From contig BSQZ01000011.1 of NCBI GenBank assembly GCA_033239005.1, forward strand, positions 6,105,001 to 6,169,000: a DNA stretch of 64,000 nucleotides, read 5' to 3'. Positions within the stretch are counted from its first letter, which is position 1. The number at the start of each line of letters is the position of its first letter. This DNA comes from Lamellibrachia satsuma (lineage: Eukaryota; Annelida; Polychaeta; Sabellida; Siboglinidae). The notes beneath the pieces are model-generated. The model saw only the letters and a program-made list of their open reading frames with translations. It did not search any database and was not told the DNA's origin. The translations under genes were made by a program, and so were the position numbers. This document shows, piece by piece, positions 24,701-31,825 of the stretch.

Positions 24701-25282
24701 GGCGCTGCCTACTTTGTCATGGTAGTCTTCGAGTGGATAGAGACGGTGGCCCTCGGGATTCTGCCGGCGGGCGTCGTCGTTCTGCTCATACTGTCCCTCG
24801 TCGTCCGCACAGGGACATCGTTGGTGCGACAGGAGGACACAGAATCCACATCTACCGTCGTTACACCCGCCACTGCAAGAACGTCAACTCGCGAACCTCG
24901 TCGCATGTCGTTCTACTCAGATACGACGCCGGTTGGTCATATCGATGCCAGGACCGACAGCGGGAGAAACATCTACCGTAGCGGACACTCACAGGACGGA
25001 AAGGAGAGCCACCAACATCATGGCGCCCGTGTTCCATATATACGTGCGTCGAATGTTAGCGATGAAACCCGAGGTGAAAGTCATGTCTCATCAAGAAATT
25101 CGTCTTGTCCACGTGTTCAGCCTGACTCTGATTGTGAAAACCGGCCTTCCAGCTGGTACGATCACTCGGAAAGTGACTTCCGGAGACCAAATGGTACGAG
25201 ACTCGCTCTTTGTCGTTACACCTCTCGTAACTCCCGCAGATGTTATGTGGCGCCCGATTCTCAGTTATATTCTCAGAGGTAA
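90..25282 (+). CDS. Giant mosaic adhesion-type multi-pass membrane receptor, 3' portion (28 exons)
   Basis: Large cell-surface protein seen from an internal exon to its stop codon. Exons: 90-161, 2417-2603, 3043-3244, 3966-4050, 4367-4669, 5439-5681, 6540-6695, 7022-7129, 7586-7704, 8087-8145, 8488-8630, 9038-9242, 9591-9789, 10078-10168, 11431-11667, 12178-12489, 12977-13212, 13451-13712, 14092-14151, 14361-14556, 17619-17823, 18287-18371, 20370-20426, 20585-20681, 21106-21979, 22248-22460, 22705-22929, 23120-25282. Every intron is GT-AG and every donor phase matches the next acceptor phase; summed length gives 2,463 codons plus TAA without an internal stop. Most domain borders are phase 1, the usual sign of exon shuffling. 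The first visible exon enters in phase 1, so the start codon, signal peptide and more N-terminal domains lie upstream of the window. Role is inferred: adhesion or recognition outside, signalling or transport through the membrane domain. I recognise no named orthologue. Splitting into two genes is possible but the unbroken phase chain argues against it. Confidence 0.78.
682..845. repeat. 31-bp minisatellite, about five copies
   Basis: Unit begins GCTCAACTAACCATCCCTTG and ends CCTTTGGGT plus G or A. Copies alternate between CCATCCC and CCCTCCC variants, giving a 62-bp higher-order period. The unit contains the GCTCAACTAACC motif of the flanking element's terminal repeat, so the array probably grew from a transposon end. 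Confidence 0.85.
1062..2055 (+). mobile_element. 5'-truncated LINE (CR1/jockey-like reverse transcriptase), 3' half
   Basis: An uninterrupted frame from about 1062 to 1946 encodes the C-terminal half of a non-LTR reverse transcriptase: GPILFLIYINDL, the FADDTK catalytic box, KWQMLFNFGKCK, KDLGVIF, PHLEYCIQAW, RIQRRATKMIPELRDLSYE and a C-terminal VINEWNKLP. The copy starts abruptly just after where the QGS box should be and ends in short tandem repeats of TTGTTAAATC (about 2022-2052), a typical LINE 3' tail. The intact frame suggests a fairly recent insertion. Confidence 0.85.
2417..4050 (+). CDS. MAM domain 1 (three exons)
   Basis: Exons 2417-2603, 3043-3244 and 3966-4050 (phases 1-2, 2-0, 0-1). 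The first has the MAM opening FFCSFEGNDTCG with a W-rich segment and TGP…HSGEYYMYCEAS; the second holds VCVLFYYHMLG and GSLTLYVN; the third has FEAAVGRSYESDIAIDTI ending in PC. These are the hallmark blocks of MAM domains (meprin/A5/PTPmu), which mediate extracellular adhesion. The same three-exon layout recurs in MAM domains 2 and 3, so they probably arose by duplication. Confidence 0.88.
4367..4669 (+). CDS. Exon: Thr-rich mucin-like linker with short repeats
   Basis: Acceptor CATTTTCAG and donor GTAATT, phase 1-1. About 100 residues, dominated by degenerate repeats of ITTGA / ITTDA type with runs of Thr. It has no cysteine. It probably forms a heavily O-glycosylated stalk between MAM 1 and the PAN-like module. 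The 15-bp repeat (GCGATAACGACTGGT-like) makes this exon prone to length variation. Confidence 0.8.
4710..5200. repeat. Dispersed repeat, also found at 26210-26560
   Basis: Shares ordered blocks with 26210-26560: ACTTGGTAGTTC, a CTGTCATGA / CAGTCATGA block, ACGTACTAC and CGTAGATTAACCCTTGAAA (there CGTAGATTAATCCCTGAAA). Because the second copy lies just ahead of a Ty3/Gypsy relic, this may be a solo LTR; a SINE is the alternative. No CDS fits here; an exon-like stretch at 5248-5324 was rejected on phase. Confidence 0.35.
5439..5681 (+). CDS. PAN/apple-like domain exon
   Basis: Single 243-nt exon, phase 1-1, after CTCTTACAG and before GTGTGT. It encodes 81 residues with six Cys: SCED near the start, LCGVYRN, SACAKEACADN, then FNYNF-QC and DNCLEG. 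The C-x3-C pair followed by a hydrophobic FNYN segment and two further Cys resembles PAN/apple modules, which bind protein or carbohydrate. The assignment rests on the pattern only. Confidence 0.55.
5820..6330 (-). repeat. Dispersed repeat family R1, reverse copy
   Basis: The complement matches 28380-28840 and 34570-35020: blocks containing GACAAAGTTA, TTTCACCAA, CGATTTTCACTTCA and GGATATCCAAAATGGTAAAC. It lies in the intron before EGF 1. It has no coding capacity and its family is unknown. Confidence 0.45.
6540..6695 (+). CDS. EGF-like domain 1 (variant with eight Cys)
   Basis: Exon of 156 nt, phase 1-1, flanked by CATCTGCAG and GTAATG. It encodes NPCAKVLCQHEGKC at the front and CVCATGYTGHDC at the end, a clear EGF signature. 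A central insertion (GKTC…VGRC) adds two cysteines to the usual six, so it may carry a fourth disulphide. Confidence 0.8.
6800..6925 (+). repeat. Dispersed repeat, second copy at 35610-35725
   Basis: Both copies share CTGAGAAGT, GAATGAACAGGTCTGC, AAAGTG, a GGTCCTA/AGTCCTA block and ACTGGATAT in the same order. The copy here also contains a poly-G run (about 6850-6878). Non-coding. Confidence 0.4.
7022..7129 (+). CDS. EGF-like domain 2
   Basis: Exon of 108 nt, phase 1-1. It encodes a compact canonical EGF module with six Cys (CASNPCQHGGIC, then GYKCLCPGSRYGLRC). The calcium-binding consensus is incomplete: an N-terminal D-N is present, but the hydroxylatable Asn/Asp position is not obvious. 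Confidence 0.88.
7586..8630 (+). CDS. SEA-like domain (three exons)
   Basis: Exons 7586-7704, 8087-8145 and 8488-8630 (phases 1-0, 0-2, 2-1). They encode LYRIEFTITGQEYNDEL, then LTETFSDNRISLQEYDTVF, then WKGSIGTTVTVRLRDPF. The order (opening strand, helix, then a GS[IV] turn followed by a strand) matches SEA domains. Many SEA domains self-cleave at G|S[VI]V. Here the turn reads GSIGTT, so autoproteolysis is possible but not assured. The middle exon start was chosen because only CTTCCAG at 8086 gives the right phase. Confidence 0.68.
8194..8390. repeat. Imperfect (CACT)n/(CACG)n microsatellite
   Basis: Tetranucleotide array of CACT, CACG and CACC units within the SEA-domain intron. The reading frame across it is repeat-derived, not a gene. 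Confidence 0.9.
8664..8796. repeat. (CA)n microsatellite
   Basis: Begins with a short CGCG stretch and continues as almost pure CA dinucleotides, immediately downstream of the last SEA exon donor. Confidence 0.95.
9038..10168 (+). CDS. MAM domain 2 (three exons)
   Basis: Exons 9038-9242, 9591-9789 and 10078-10168 with the same phases (1-2, 2-0, 0-1) as the other two MAM modules. Landmarks: FGCDFESEDICG, DFQWTRHSGQTPTANTGP and HYVYIESS; SLCLTFRYHIHG and GHLTVLVRRG; FQATIGAADYGDIAIDDV ending QC. The four canonical Cys positions are present. Confidence 0.9.
9347..9412. repeat. (ACGC)n microsatellite
   Basis: Tetranucleotide array inside the first intron of MAM 2. Confidence 0.93.
10616..11085. 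repeat. TATCA-type repeat followed by a ~12-bp CATTCCCTCCAC minisatellite
   Basis: Positions 10616-10698 are (TATCATATC)-like. About 10790-11085 is a degenerate array of CATTCCCTCCAC / CTATTCCCTACA units. It lies in the intron between MAM 2 and the unrecognised module at 11431. The long reading frames here are repeat-derived. Confidence 0.85.
11431..11667 (+). CDS. Unrecognised Cys-containing extracellular module
   Basis: Exon of 237 nt, phase 1-1, between TTCTCGACAG and GTGAGT. Open for 79 codons, starting RPGRCDPF, with four Cys (RC, QC, SC and DSCF), aromatic-rich in the middle (NYFDFFEMM). I cannot match it to a known domain. Its symmetrical phase and its place between MAM 2 and SRCR support it as a shuffled module. 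Confidence 0.55.
12178..12489 (+). CDS. SRCR domain
   Basis: Single exon of 312 nt, phase 1-1. It encodes LRLADGPDATSGRVEV, GVWGTICDDDFDDVDADVIC, QLGFSGGA, and the end block CSGDEPNVLACPRS…WCDHSQDASVICR. This is an unmistakable scavenger receptor cysteine-rich module. It has six Cys, as in group A, but one exon, as is usual for group B. SRCR modules bind polyanions, microbial surfaces or endogenous ligands. Confidence 0.94.
12977..13712 (+). CDS. Unrecognised two-exon extracellular module, probably beta-rich
   Basis: Exons 12977-13212 and 13451-13712 (phases 1-0, 0-1). About 165 residues with alternating hydrophobic strands: SGWLVQWSAFFLFPDVTLYL, MRLADGQQTTDAFTLIG, then LTETEYVRVDPGDIIAFYF and a C-terminal part with two Cys. 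The pattern (WLVQWS, LVMR, PGDIIAFYF) suggests a beta-sandwich. I do not recognise a named family. Confidence 0.6.
14092..14151 (+). CDS. Exon: Thr-rich linker
   Basis: Exon of 60 nt, phase 1-1, after TTTTCCCAG and before GTGAGT. It encodes HDEETTTTTTTQTP followed by IVAPP, a short O-glycosylatable spacer before MAM 3. Confidence 0.68.
14361..18371 (+). CDS. MAM domain 3 (three exons, first intron about 3 kb)
   Basis: Exons 14361-14556, 17619-17823 and 18287-18371, phases 1-2, 2-0, 0-1. Landmarks: FYCTFETTDTCT, RWIRASGATPDLGTGP and HYYIYLEAS; VCLSFHYHMHGRHMGSLAVY and ASGHIQ; FEGVIGSSRLSDIAIDDV ending in ACS. The first intron is enlarged by a foldback element and a Kolobok/Mutator-like transposon relic (about 15.4-17.0 kb), yet the splice phase across it is preserved. 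Confidence 0.88.
14568..14732. mobile_element. Small foldback (MITE-like) element
   Basis: Roughly 165 bp with imperfect inverted ends (CGCATGGGCGATTAATTG against the complement of CTAATTGCTCGTGTGAACGG) and an internal near-palindrome GGGCGACACAGTGTCGCCC. It lies in intron 1 of MAM 3. The target-site duplication is not clear. Confidence 0.45.
15471..16510 (+). pseudogene. Kolobok/Mutator-like transposase relic
   Basis: The main frame runs to TGA at 16508-16510, after an acceptor CATGCAG at 15838. It encodes a Ser/Pro-rich lead, then LACLECSEPTLKIR, CLVCLFETYC, GNVPFVVVRQ, GVGHAGLVKLCRFMDMEPL and KSYSRHVKAV. The GxGHxGLxxLCxxMDMxP block is typical of the Mutator-like transposase domain in metazoan Kolobok-type elements. 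A candidate first exon at 15471-15640 (MSRRRQLSLTRS…) hits a stop and continues in another frame before a GTACGT donor. Only the N-terminal part of a transposase is present, so it is dead. Confidence 0.65.
18659..18736. repeat. (TA)n microsatellite
   Basis: Pure TA dinucleotides within the Tc1/mariner relic. Confidence 0.97.
19330..19835. repeat. 45-bp minisatellite, about 11 copies, open in frame
   Basis: Unit is exactly 45 bp and includes TCGACCAACACCCATCAGCT. Because 45 is divisible by three, the plus strand reads as a 15-residue repeat SRPTPISSQLSWLKN and the minus strand is open too. It lies where the C-terminal part of the Tc1 transposase should be and probably amplified from it. No promoter or start context supports a protein product. 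Confidence 0.9.
20370..20426 (+). CDS. Exon: short linker
   Basis: Exon of 57 nt, phase 1-1, after TTTGTAATAG and before GTAAAT. It encodes QDTETIPGTNTEYTSTIQ, a Thr-rich spacer between MAM 3 and the beta-helix. It is short and could be a false call, but skipping it would not change the frame. Confidence 0.5.
20585..22929 (+). CDS. Right-handed beta-helix (pectin-lyase-like) domain, four exons
   Basis: Exons 20585-20681, 21106-21979, 22248-22460 and 22705-22929 (phases 1-2, 2-0, 0-0, 0-0). It opens with YYVSKDGDDTW…C…SCRTLG, the usual cap of parallel beta-helix ectodomains. About 470 residues of short strand repeats follow, with Asn ladders such as NCSFTQNTA, STFLTNY and GSNFTENVADGSGGAI. 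Many N-x-S/T sites suggest dense N-glycosylation. Such folds bind glycans or proteins. No catalytic pectate-lyase residues are evident, so an enzymatic role is unlikely. Confidence 0.78.
23120..25282 (+). CDS. Terminal exon: Cys-rich juxtamembrane segment, multi-pass membrane domain, cytoplasmic tail
   Basis: Exon of 2,163 nt, entered in phase 0 after CGACAACAG and ending in TAA at 25280-25282. The first ~120 residues are Cys-rich (FCRAC, CLKCPYGANC, CPQDYC, GLLCGRCRDGY, GTEC, ENC). Hydrophobic segments lie near 23480-23545, 23858-23935, 23986-24057, 24130-24195, 24226-24300, 24480-24525, 24528-24573, 24624-24684 and 24706-24805; the last may be two helices. A tail of roughly 155 residues rich in Ser, Thr and Arg follows. 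The organisation (beta-helix, Cys-rich neck, polytopic membrane part) recalls uncharacterised metazoan and choanoflagellate proteins. No GPS motif or classical GPCR signature is visible, so calling it a GPCR would be unjustified. Confidence 0.85.
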   Translation: MFCRACVEEKYSLKPASVLVHETVATIHDRVHCLKCPYGANCDRGIWNNVGFWGRAKPNTSSVTMYPCPQDYCVQNKATSVAYDSCADGRTGLLCGRCRDGYSESLFGTECIPDENCGWKNWYVAVIIAVYGILYVLFFMFEHDYSRLIDYISKKFQRQKTRANSEGSELSEAGYFPIFMYYIQTSQLLRVKIVIKEDESFDYLRRPDDLLPGYIVDGVSSLFSFDGLAFGREACLSKGMTPVMKTTWSSAFVLYLFAVLFLMFIFSGFCCCCLTKRRPRIGQLSMSERMLTTFVSLFLYTYQEVAENALLLLNCTDVDGVSVLFHDGNVTCLQAWQYGVIVIVCVFVLPFFTVLLFGPRLLEVGRIHVLAFFLSFVFPLFLAIPMTVYFVELYRKPTTAAQAHNRTQSGERTICCGEKETGIAQTVADVITGSYRNDIVGGVCWEGVINFRRMVLVLVFTFVNDVLLKQISLAFGCFVILLVHLRAMPFKQRFSNIFESVSLSMLIVISGTNLVKAAFYYTQTIPRGAAYFVMVVFEWIETVALGILPAGVVVLLILSLVVRTGTSLVRQEDTESTSTVVTPATARTSTREPRRMSFYSDTTPVGHIDARTDSGRNIYRSGHSQDGKESHQHHGARVPYIRASNVSDETRGESHVSSRNSSCPRVQPDSDCENRPSSWYDHSESDFRRPNGTRLALCRYTSRNSRRCYVAPDSQLYSQR

Positions 25283-25465
25283 CAGTCTCGAGAGCAAAGA
25301 GGTGTAATATGTGAACCTGTGCTGCCGAACGCAGCGAACGAGATATGTGGTACACAAGACATCTTGTAATTCCAGCATTAGCGATTCATTCATTTAACGT
25401 ATTTATCACTTTTGGCACACGTGATGTTTTATACAGGTCTTGATGTATGTACGTATGTATGTAGG

Positions 25466-25768
<303 letters not shown>

Positions 25769-26209
25769 AAGCGTGGATAAGACATTCAGCCGAGAGCGTC
25801 GCCGGTCAGAATTCATGCTCATTTTTAAAATCGCTAGCTCGTCTGCCTTTGGGGTAGCCAGGCGGTTGTGTCGAGTTGATTATTAAACCACGCCGATTAT
25901 TGAACGCAGACTAGGCCATCATACAACATCCTGACATTCAGTCGCTAGCGAGGTGGTCCACTAGCACTTGCCAAAGAACCGACGTTAGTGTGGATTTGTG
26001 AAAGAAACCTGGCTGCGTCGGCCGGTTCGTCGTTGTGTTGAATATCTCCTAAGTGCGTGTGAAAGTCGATTTACGCCGAACGCGTGACTTGCGAGGCGTT
26101 GTGTGCGTGCGTGTTTCGATTTAGTTTAGTTGTCTACCGTAAACGTTTAAATAGAAAAGCGGTCTTTTCGATGGCTGCATTGATTATACAAGTAAAATGC
26201 CCGACCCCA

Positions 26210-27841
26210 GGGATAACTTGGTAGTTCATACGTGACAGTCATGATTGCAATGTTTACCAAATGCCTCAGGCCAACATGTCATCAATACGCTAGAGATTGT
26301 TTAAGAGAACGTCAAACGTACTACCAGAAATAACCGCGTCACGCACGTGATGCAATAATCGTTGATATACTAAGATAAAGACGTTATGTTTAATTCGTAT
26401 GGTCGTAGATTAATCCCTGAAAGTCTGGCGCCCGGTGTGCAAGCCGTCTATTACGAAAACGTGAACATAACCACACATAAGCATACAAACATACGCTAGC
26501 TCGATTATAGTTAGATAATATATATCGTCCATTAGAAGCGGGGGTCGTTGTGAGTTAGTGAATGAGCGGTAATAAAACGTGATTGAAACACAGGAATGCA
26601 TTGTGTTTTATTTCTTGATATGTTAGAGTTAAATAATGATATTATACGCCAAACTGATTCGTCGTATTCTTGCCCTATGTTGCTAAAACCAAAGAAGGTA
26701 ATTTTCGTGTGATTTGATTTAGTAGGCGGGAGCACGATCTACTCAACGTTAGATTTAAATGCAGGTTATTGGCAGATGCGTGTAGCCGAGGAATATAAAC
26801 ATAAAACTGCTTTCCGATGCTACATAGGACATTATGAGTTTAACAAGGTCCCCTGTGTTCTTAAATCTGCCCCAAATTTCTTTCTAAGGGACTTGAATAA
26901 GTTATTGGCTGATTTAGTTATTCAAATGGTATACATCGACTGTATTCTGGTGTACACCAAGACGAACTAGGTCATGTCAAACACGTGCAACAAGTTTTAG
27001 CAAACTTAGGGACGCAGAACTCAAACTAAGTTCAACAAAATGTGCATTTGGTTTAACATAAGTAAAACTGTGTGTTCTTAAGGCCGACGGCATTGAAACT
27101 GACCCAGATAAAGTTGTAGTTGTCTAAGCTGAAACCAACTATCGTCAAAGAAGTTAGATCGATGACTGGAATGTGTAATTACTATATGAATGATCCACCA
27201 GTGTATGCGACAGTAGCTGGACTATTAATGGCTTTGACTCGTCAAAACGTTATATTTACGTGAGACGACAACAAATAAACAGCGTTTGACTAATTTAAAC
27301 GGTTACTGACGTCATCATATGCGATAGCAGTTCCTGACTTGAATTGAACGTTCCGACTTCATAGTGATGCATGCCATTATGCAGTTGGAGGAATAGTGGT
27401 CCAGGATGATGATGACGGGGTAAATACAGTAATCCAGTATGTTAGTCATTATTTATCTAATCTCGCGGTTCGACTCAGTCTTCCCTTGCACACAATACTT
27501 GGTCACCAGGTTCCTCCAACTTCTCGCAGACGACATGTTGCCCACACTGACCGCCACGACAGAGCGATTGATTCGGACACTGACCCTGATCAAATTTGAT
27601 AGGTCCCTATGTGCGGCCTCATCAAGTAAACGACGTAAGTCAGCGCATTACGCCTCGTCCAGCAATGGGCATGACCTGCCCCCACGATGACAGACAGTCG
27701 CGCCCCCAACCAGGGATGTTAGTACCTCACCCGAGACAGATCAGTTCCCCCAGGACATTGATAGCAAAAGCTCGCGAAGCAGCGGACGATCCTAACCTAA
27801 TTTCAGAAAGCGACGGCACTTATCGCCTGAGACGGAAATAA
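26210..27841 (+). mobile_element. Degraded Ty3/Gypsy retrotransposon
   Basis: From about 26725 to 26970 a reverse transcriptase block reads STIYSTLDLNAGYWQMRV, HYEFNKVPCVLKSAP and MVYIDCILVYTKT, ending in TAG. The catalytic YIDD box is YIDC here. Further on, LHSDACHYAVGGIVVQ (about 27360-27410) is RNase H-like. The frame is broken many times between. The segment 26210-26560 repeats at 4710-5200 and may be LTR-derived. No gag or intact integrase is seen. Confidence 0.7.
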
Positions 27842-27867
27842 AACGGCAGAAATGCGAAGCAATAGGG

Positions 27868-27964
27868 ATGTGTGTGTGTGTGTGCGTGCGTGCGTGTGTG
27901 TGTGTGTGTGTGCGCGTGTGTGTGTGTGTGTGCGTGTGTGTGCGTGTGTGCGTGCGTGTGTGCG

Positions 27965-28049
<85 letters not shown>

Positions 28050-28147
28050 ATGAGTGCGTGCGTGTGCGTGTGCGTGCGTGCGTGTGTGGCGTGTGCGTGC
28101 ACGTGCGCGTGTGCGTGTGAGTGTGCGTGTGCGTGTGTGTGCGTGCT
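27868..28147. repeat. (TG)n microsatellite with TGCG variants
   Basis: Dinucleotide array, purest at about 27969-28047, flanked by TGCG-rich degenerate parts. All frames across it are repeat-derived. Confidence 0.96.
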
Positions 28148-28379
28148 TACTATCTGCCTGACGGATTATTTTTAACAGGTGGTGATGAAATCAGAAATCA
28201 CTTGGCGACTTCGGTAGTTTCAACTGCAATAGCAAAATCCCGGGATTACGTTCTAAGATGCAACGTTTCAACACGGTGGTTGACAACTTCAGTCGTATCC
28301 ACGACGACAGACGCTTGGAACATATGTATCCCTGAAATTAAAAAGACAATATGCACCCCCAATTGGCCGATGCAAACGA

Positions 28380-28840
28380 GGATTACTCGACGTTTTGGGT
28401 AAATTGTTAAAAACGTTCTTTGGAACAGCCACCGACAACGACGTATTGTACATTCGATAAACCAAATCATTTCAATTGCGAACACCCCGTCCTCAACTGA
28501 TTGTAACATCCGTAGTGTTTTTAATAAAAAATGCATATTTTTGTTTAAACAAGTGAAAACATTTCTTTAGACGTTAGATCTGGAAACATTCAAAATAGTT
28601 GATATCCCAAATCGTAAACACTGTGCCGATAGTTGGCGTACCTCCCATCCTCTCGCCTGTGGTCAATCTTTGACATTAAGTAATTTGATAATTTGTCTTA
28701 TGGTTTCATAACAACTACATACAAAACTTTAAGTTGCACAAACGAACTAGCCTGTTGCCATGGGTACTAGGCAGGTTTAATTTTTCGTTATGTTAGTTTG
28801 AAATGAGACTAGCGAAAAAATCGAATTGAGGAGGAACCTT
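28380..28840 (+). repeat. Dispersed repeat family R1, forward copy
   Basis: Shares with 34570-35020 and with the complement of 5820-6330 ordered blocks such as AACACC…TCAACTGATT, TTCAAAATAGTTGATATCC and GAGACTAGCGAAAAAATCG. No coding potential. The stretch 28148-28380 before it holds nothing I can assign. Confidence 0.4.
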
Positions 28841-28865
28841 TAATATAACCAGTGATCAACTACCA

Positions 28866-29312
28866 CACAATCGTGAGCACACAATCGTGAGCATACAATC
28901 GTGAGTACACAATCGTGAGCACACAATCGTGAACACACAATCGTGAGTACACAATCGTGAACACACAATCGTGAGTAGGCAATCGTGAGCACACAATCGT
29001 AAGCACACAATCGTAAGCACACAATCGTGAACACGCAATCGTGAGCACGCAATCGTGAGCACACAATATTGAGCACACAATCGTGAGTACACCATCGTGA
29101 GCACAAAATCGTGAGTACGCAATCGGGAGCACACAATCGTGAGCACACAATCGTGAGCACAAAATCGTGAGCACGCAATCGTGAGCACGCAATTGTGAGC
29201 ACACAATTGTGAGCACACAATCGTGAGTACGCAATCGTGAGCACACAATCGTGAGCACACAATCGTGAGTACACAATCGTGAGCACACAATCGTGACCAC
29301 ACAATCGTGAGC
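28866..29312. repeat. 14-bp minisatellite, about 32 copies
   Basis: Unit AATCGTGAGCACAC with GAGTAC, GAACAC and AAGCAC variants. All three minus-strand frames are open because the unit lacks stops (CVLTIVCSRLCAHD-type translation). This is repeat-derived, not a gene. Confidence 0.93.
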
Positions 29313-30594
29313 ATATTCTTGGTTTACAAAGTTGTAGTGAGAGAATGGCGGATCTGATGAAGCAATGAAAAAGCGCGATAATTTAATTACAGTTTATCAA
29401 TGCCAGACAAGTAGCTTTCTTGACAGACAGAAGGCATCATTAGGATTAGGTTTTCTAATAGAGGACTTGTTTAGCAAACCTGAATTAATCGTGTTTTGAC
29501 TTTCGCTAGACGGCGGTTGCGGGGTCATCTAGGGAATAGCGTATGAACTATTCAAGGTTCTGTCGGGGAGTATGCGGGAAAGTAGCCTTTTCCAGGCTAC
29601 GTGATGCGCCATCTTTTGTCGCACACTCGAGAGCTTGGAATTAAGCAATGCTTTTCATTGTGACGATCGAATATTATTATTTACCATGGGCTACCATGAT
29701 TCTAGGTTACACATGAGATTGACTCTCAATCTAAATCATCAAATAAGAATACACTTTTGCCACTTTATACGAAGCATTCGAACCGATTTTAACTTCGATT
29801 ACATTGGTACAAGTCACACAATAAAATAAAACGAAATTAATATTTAGCATCATGTTCCTTTTGTTTTCCATACCGCCACCCGCTTCGTGTGTCGCTACTG
29901 GTACTAACACTGCGGTCCCCGCGTGGAAGCCAGTGGTGGAAGCTCGTCTTGTGTCTGTGGTCTAATGGTTATTGTACTTGACTTTCTAAAGAAGTATTTT
30001 TTTGTGTTCTTTTATCTTGAGGCACTTTTTAATTTTGCGTAGTGCTCCGTTGTATTAGTAACTTAATTTCATTATCGAAAACACACACATATAACAGTAA
30101 TCATACTCGCAAAATATGTGGACTAATCCGGTCAGTGGTGCCACCTGACGGTGATAACGGTCATACCGTGCGTTAGCGGCTAGACTCTTATCTCGGCGAG
30201 TTCACGAAGGCGAGAGTCGGTGTGTCATTCACGCCATCATTGCGACGCGGCCGGCTATGTTTGACTTTCAATCGCCGTGGCATTCAAATTAATTGATCTG
30301 ATCAATCAAAAGTGACTATTCTGGTATTAGGTAGCGTCTGAACATGTCTTCGAGAAAAAAAAAACATAGTGGCCATGTCCCGCCGCAGCTACTATTCAAT
30401 TTGTTTACAATGTTTCGCGTGTCATTGTTAATAACAACATTGCAACAGCCCATTCACCATTGTGTCGCTAAAGTAATAATCTCCCGTCACTCAAGTCACG
30501 GGTGAGGGCTTTTGGATAGCAACCAGCAAAGGTTAGATTTAGTTACGTCCGGTAACGACCAAAATGCGTTTACCTATTCCGGCTTTCTCTGCGC
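29313..30594. other. Unassigned intergenic stretch
   Basis: Contains no open frame over about 65 codons and no recognisable domain. Around 30110-30260 it is relatively CpG-rich (GTGCGTTAGCGGCTAGACTC), which could mark a promoter of an unseen gene or a decayed element. Confidence 0.3.
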
Positions 30595-30597
30595 ACA

Positions 30598-30641
<44 letters not shown>

Positions 30642-30645
30642 CACG
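30595..30645. repeat. (ACGC)n microsatellite
   Basis: About twelve tetranucleotide units, similar to the array at 9347-9412. Confidence 0.95.
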
Positions 30646-31550
30646 CTAAGGACGACAACTGAACAATCCGCCCAACTAAACAAGATCCAAGAAGGGTCAG
30701 CTGTAAATTGACTACATGTCATCACCACATTTAACCCCTATTACCAGTCAAGATGTGCTGAAGGCCGACCAACACTGTGATAGAAAGACGTTAAGTACAA
30801 TATCAAGATAATAAAAAGAGTCAGCTTCATTGTTTCGTGTTTAATTAATTAGTAGTATGCCGTGCTATACAATACCGTTTTCCAGCATATTAACATCCAT
30901 CGATTATGCATAGATTATAAATGATCACACCATACTTAGTAAGCAGAATGTTGATCCAATATATTCTTCATTATTTCCCAATTTTACCCAGTATTGTAAT
31001 GCTATAAAAGTGTTGTAATACTATAAAAGTATTGTAATACTATAAAAGGGTAATTATAACTCATAAAATGCAGTGTGAATAACACGTGCATCGTCTTGAC
31101 TTTATCTTCTTCTTTTCTTCTTCATCTTATTGTTCTTCCTCCCCTTGGTCCTTTGTGTGATGGGGGGACTTAGTTTGTTCCGTCTTCTCGACGAGTCATA
31201 CCTTCTGTCATTCTCTCATACTCTCGGCTGTTCACCTCAGCCCTTTAGAAATCTCTCTTAACATAGTCCCTCCATGTTACTGTTGGTCTTCCTCTTCTCC
31301 TTCACCCATTCTTTTCTTCTGTCCATCCACCCGAAACAGAATATCCTGCCAACCAGGTAATCGTATCAGTAGTCCAAAGTGAGCGGGTCGTCAGTCGATA
31401 GTGCGGACTACTAGCGACCCAAGAATGTGAGCTCTCTGTCCATTTGACAATAGGCGAGCATGGGAAGCAGCCCATTTCGCCCCAGTCATCACATACGCTG
31501 CCCTGAAAACATACATACATTAAAATTTACATTGGTGCAGTCGGGGCTTA

Positions 31551-31825
31551 TTGGCCGTTCACATCTACAAATACACCCGGAAGCGTAACATGATGGCGGG
31601 CATCGTTACAAACACCTGGGAGGCAGCCGCTGGTCGAGGCCACTGGAAGCTGTTTGTTCAGAAGGACACCAGAAGAGGAGAAGGGAAACAAACCACACAA
31701 CGGGCTGAGAAGAGGAACCACAGAAAACAGAGTCTGCAATTCCTGAGCCTTCTCAGCCCACAGCCTTCGCCTGCAGCACATGCGGCGGAGACTGCTATGC
31801 CTATGGTTTAGAGTGACAGCGCATT
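31551..31825 (+). mobile_element. LINE 3'-end fragment
   Basis: The region encodes a Trp/Arg-rich tail (NTWEAAAGRGHWKLFVQKDT) and in another frame AFACSTCGGDCYAYGLE followed by stop, resembling the C-terminal CxxCGRxC motif of several invertebrate LINEs. It ends in a TTA-rich tail (ATTATTATTATTA). Short, frameshifted and non-functional. The preceding 30646-31550 holds only AT-rich sequence and a CT-rich stretch (about 31080-31320) without a supported gene. Confidence 0.45.

Noticed and set aside
28860..29310. CRISPR-like array of short regular repeats
   Set aside because: The repeats are contiguous 14-bp units without unique spacers, in a eukaryotic sequence.
28840..29314. Three ~150-codon minus-strand frames
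   Set aside because: Stop-free translation of a 14-bp minisatellite in all three frames.
29953..29975. tRNA A-box-like TGGTCTAATGG
   Set aside because: No B box, acceptor stem or cloverleaf follows. It could be a SINE scar, but nothing else supports that.
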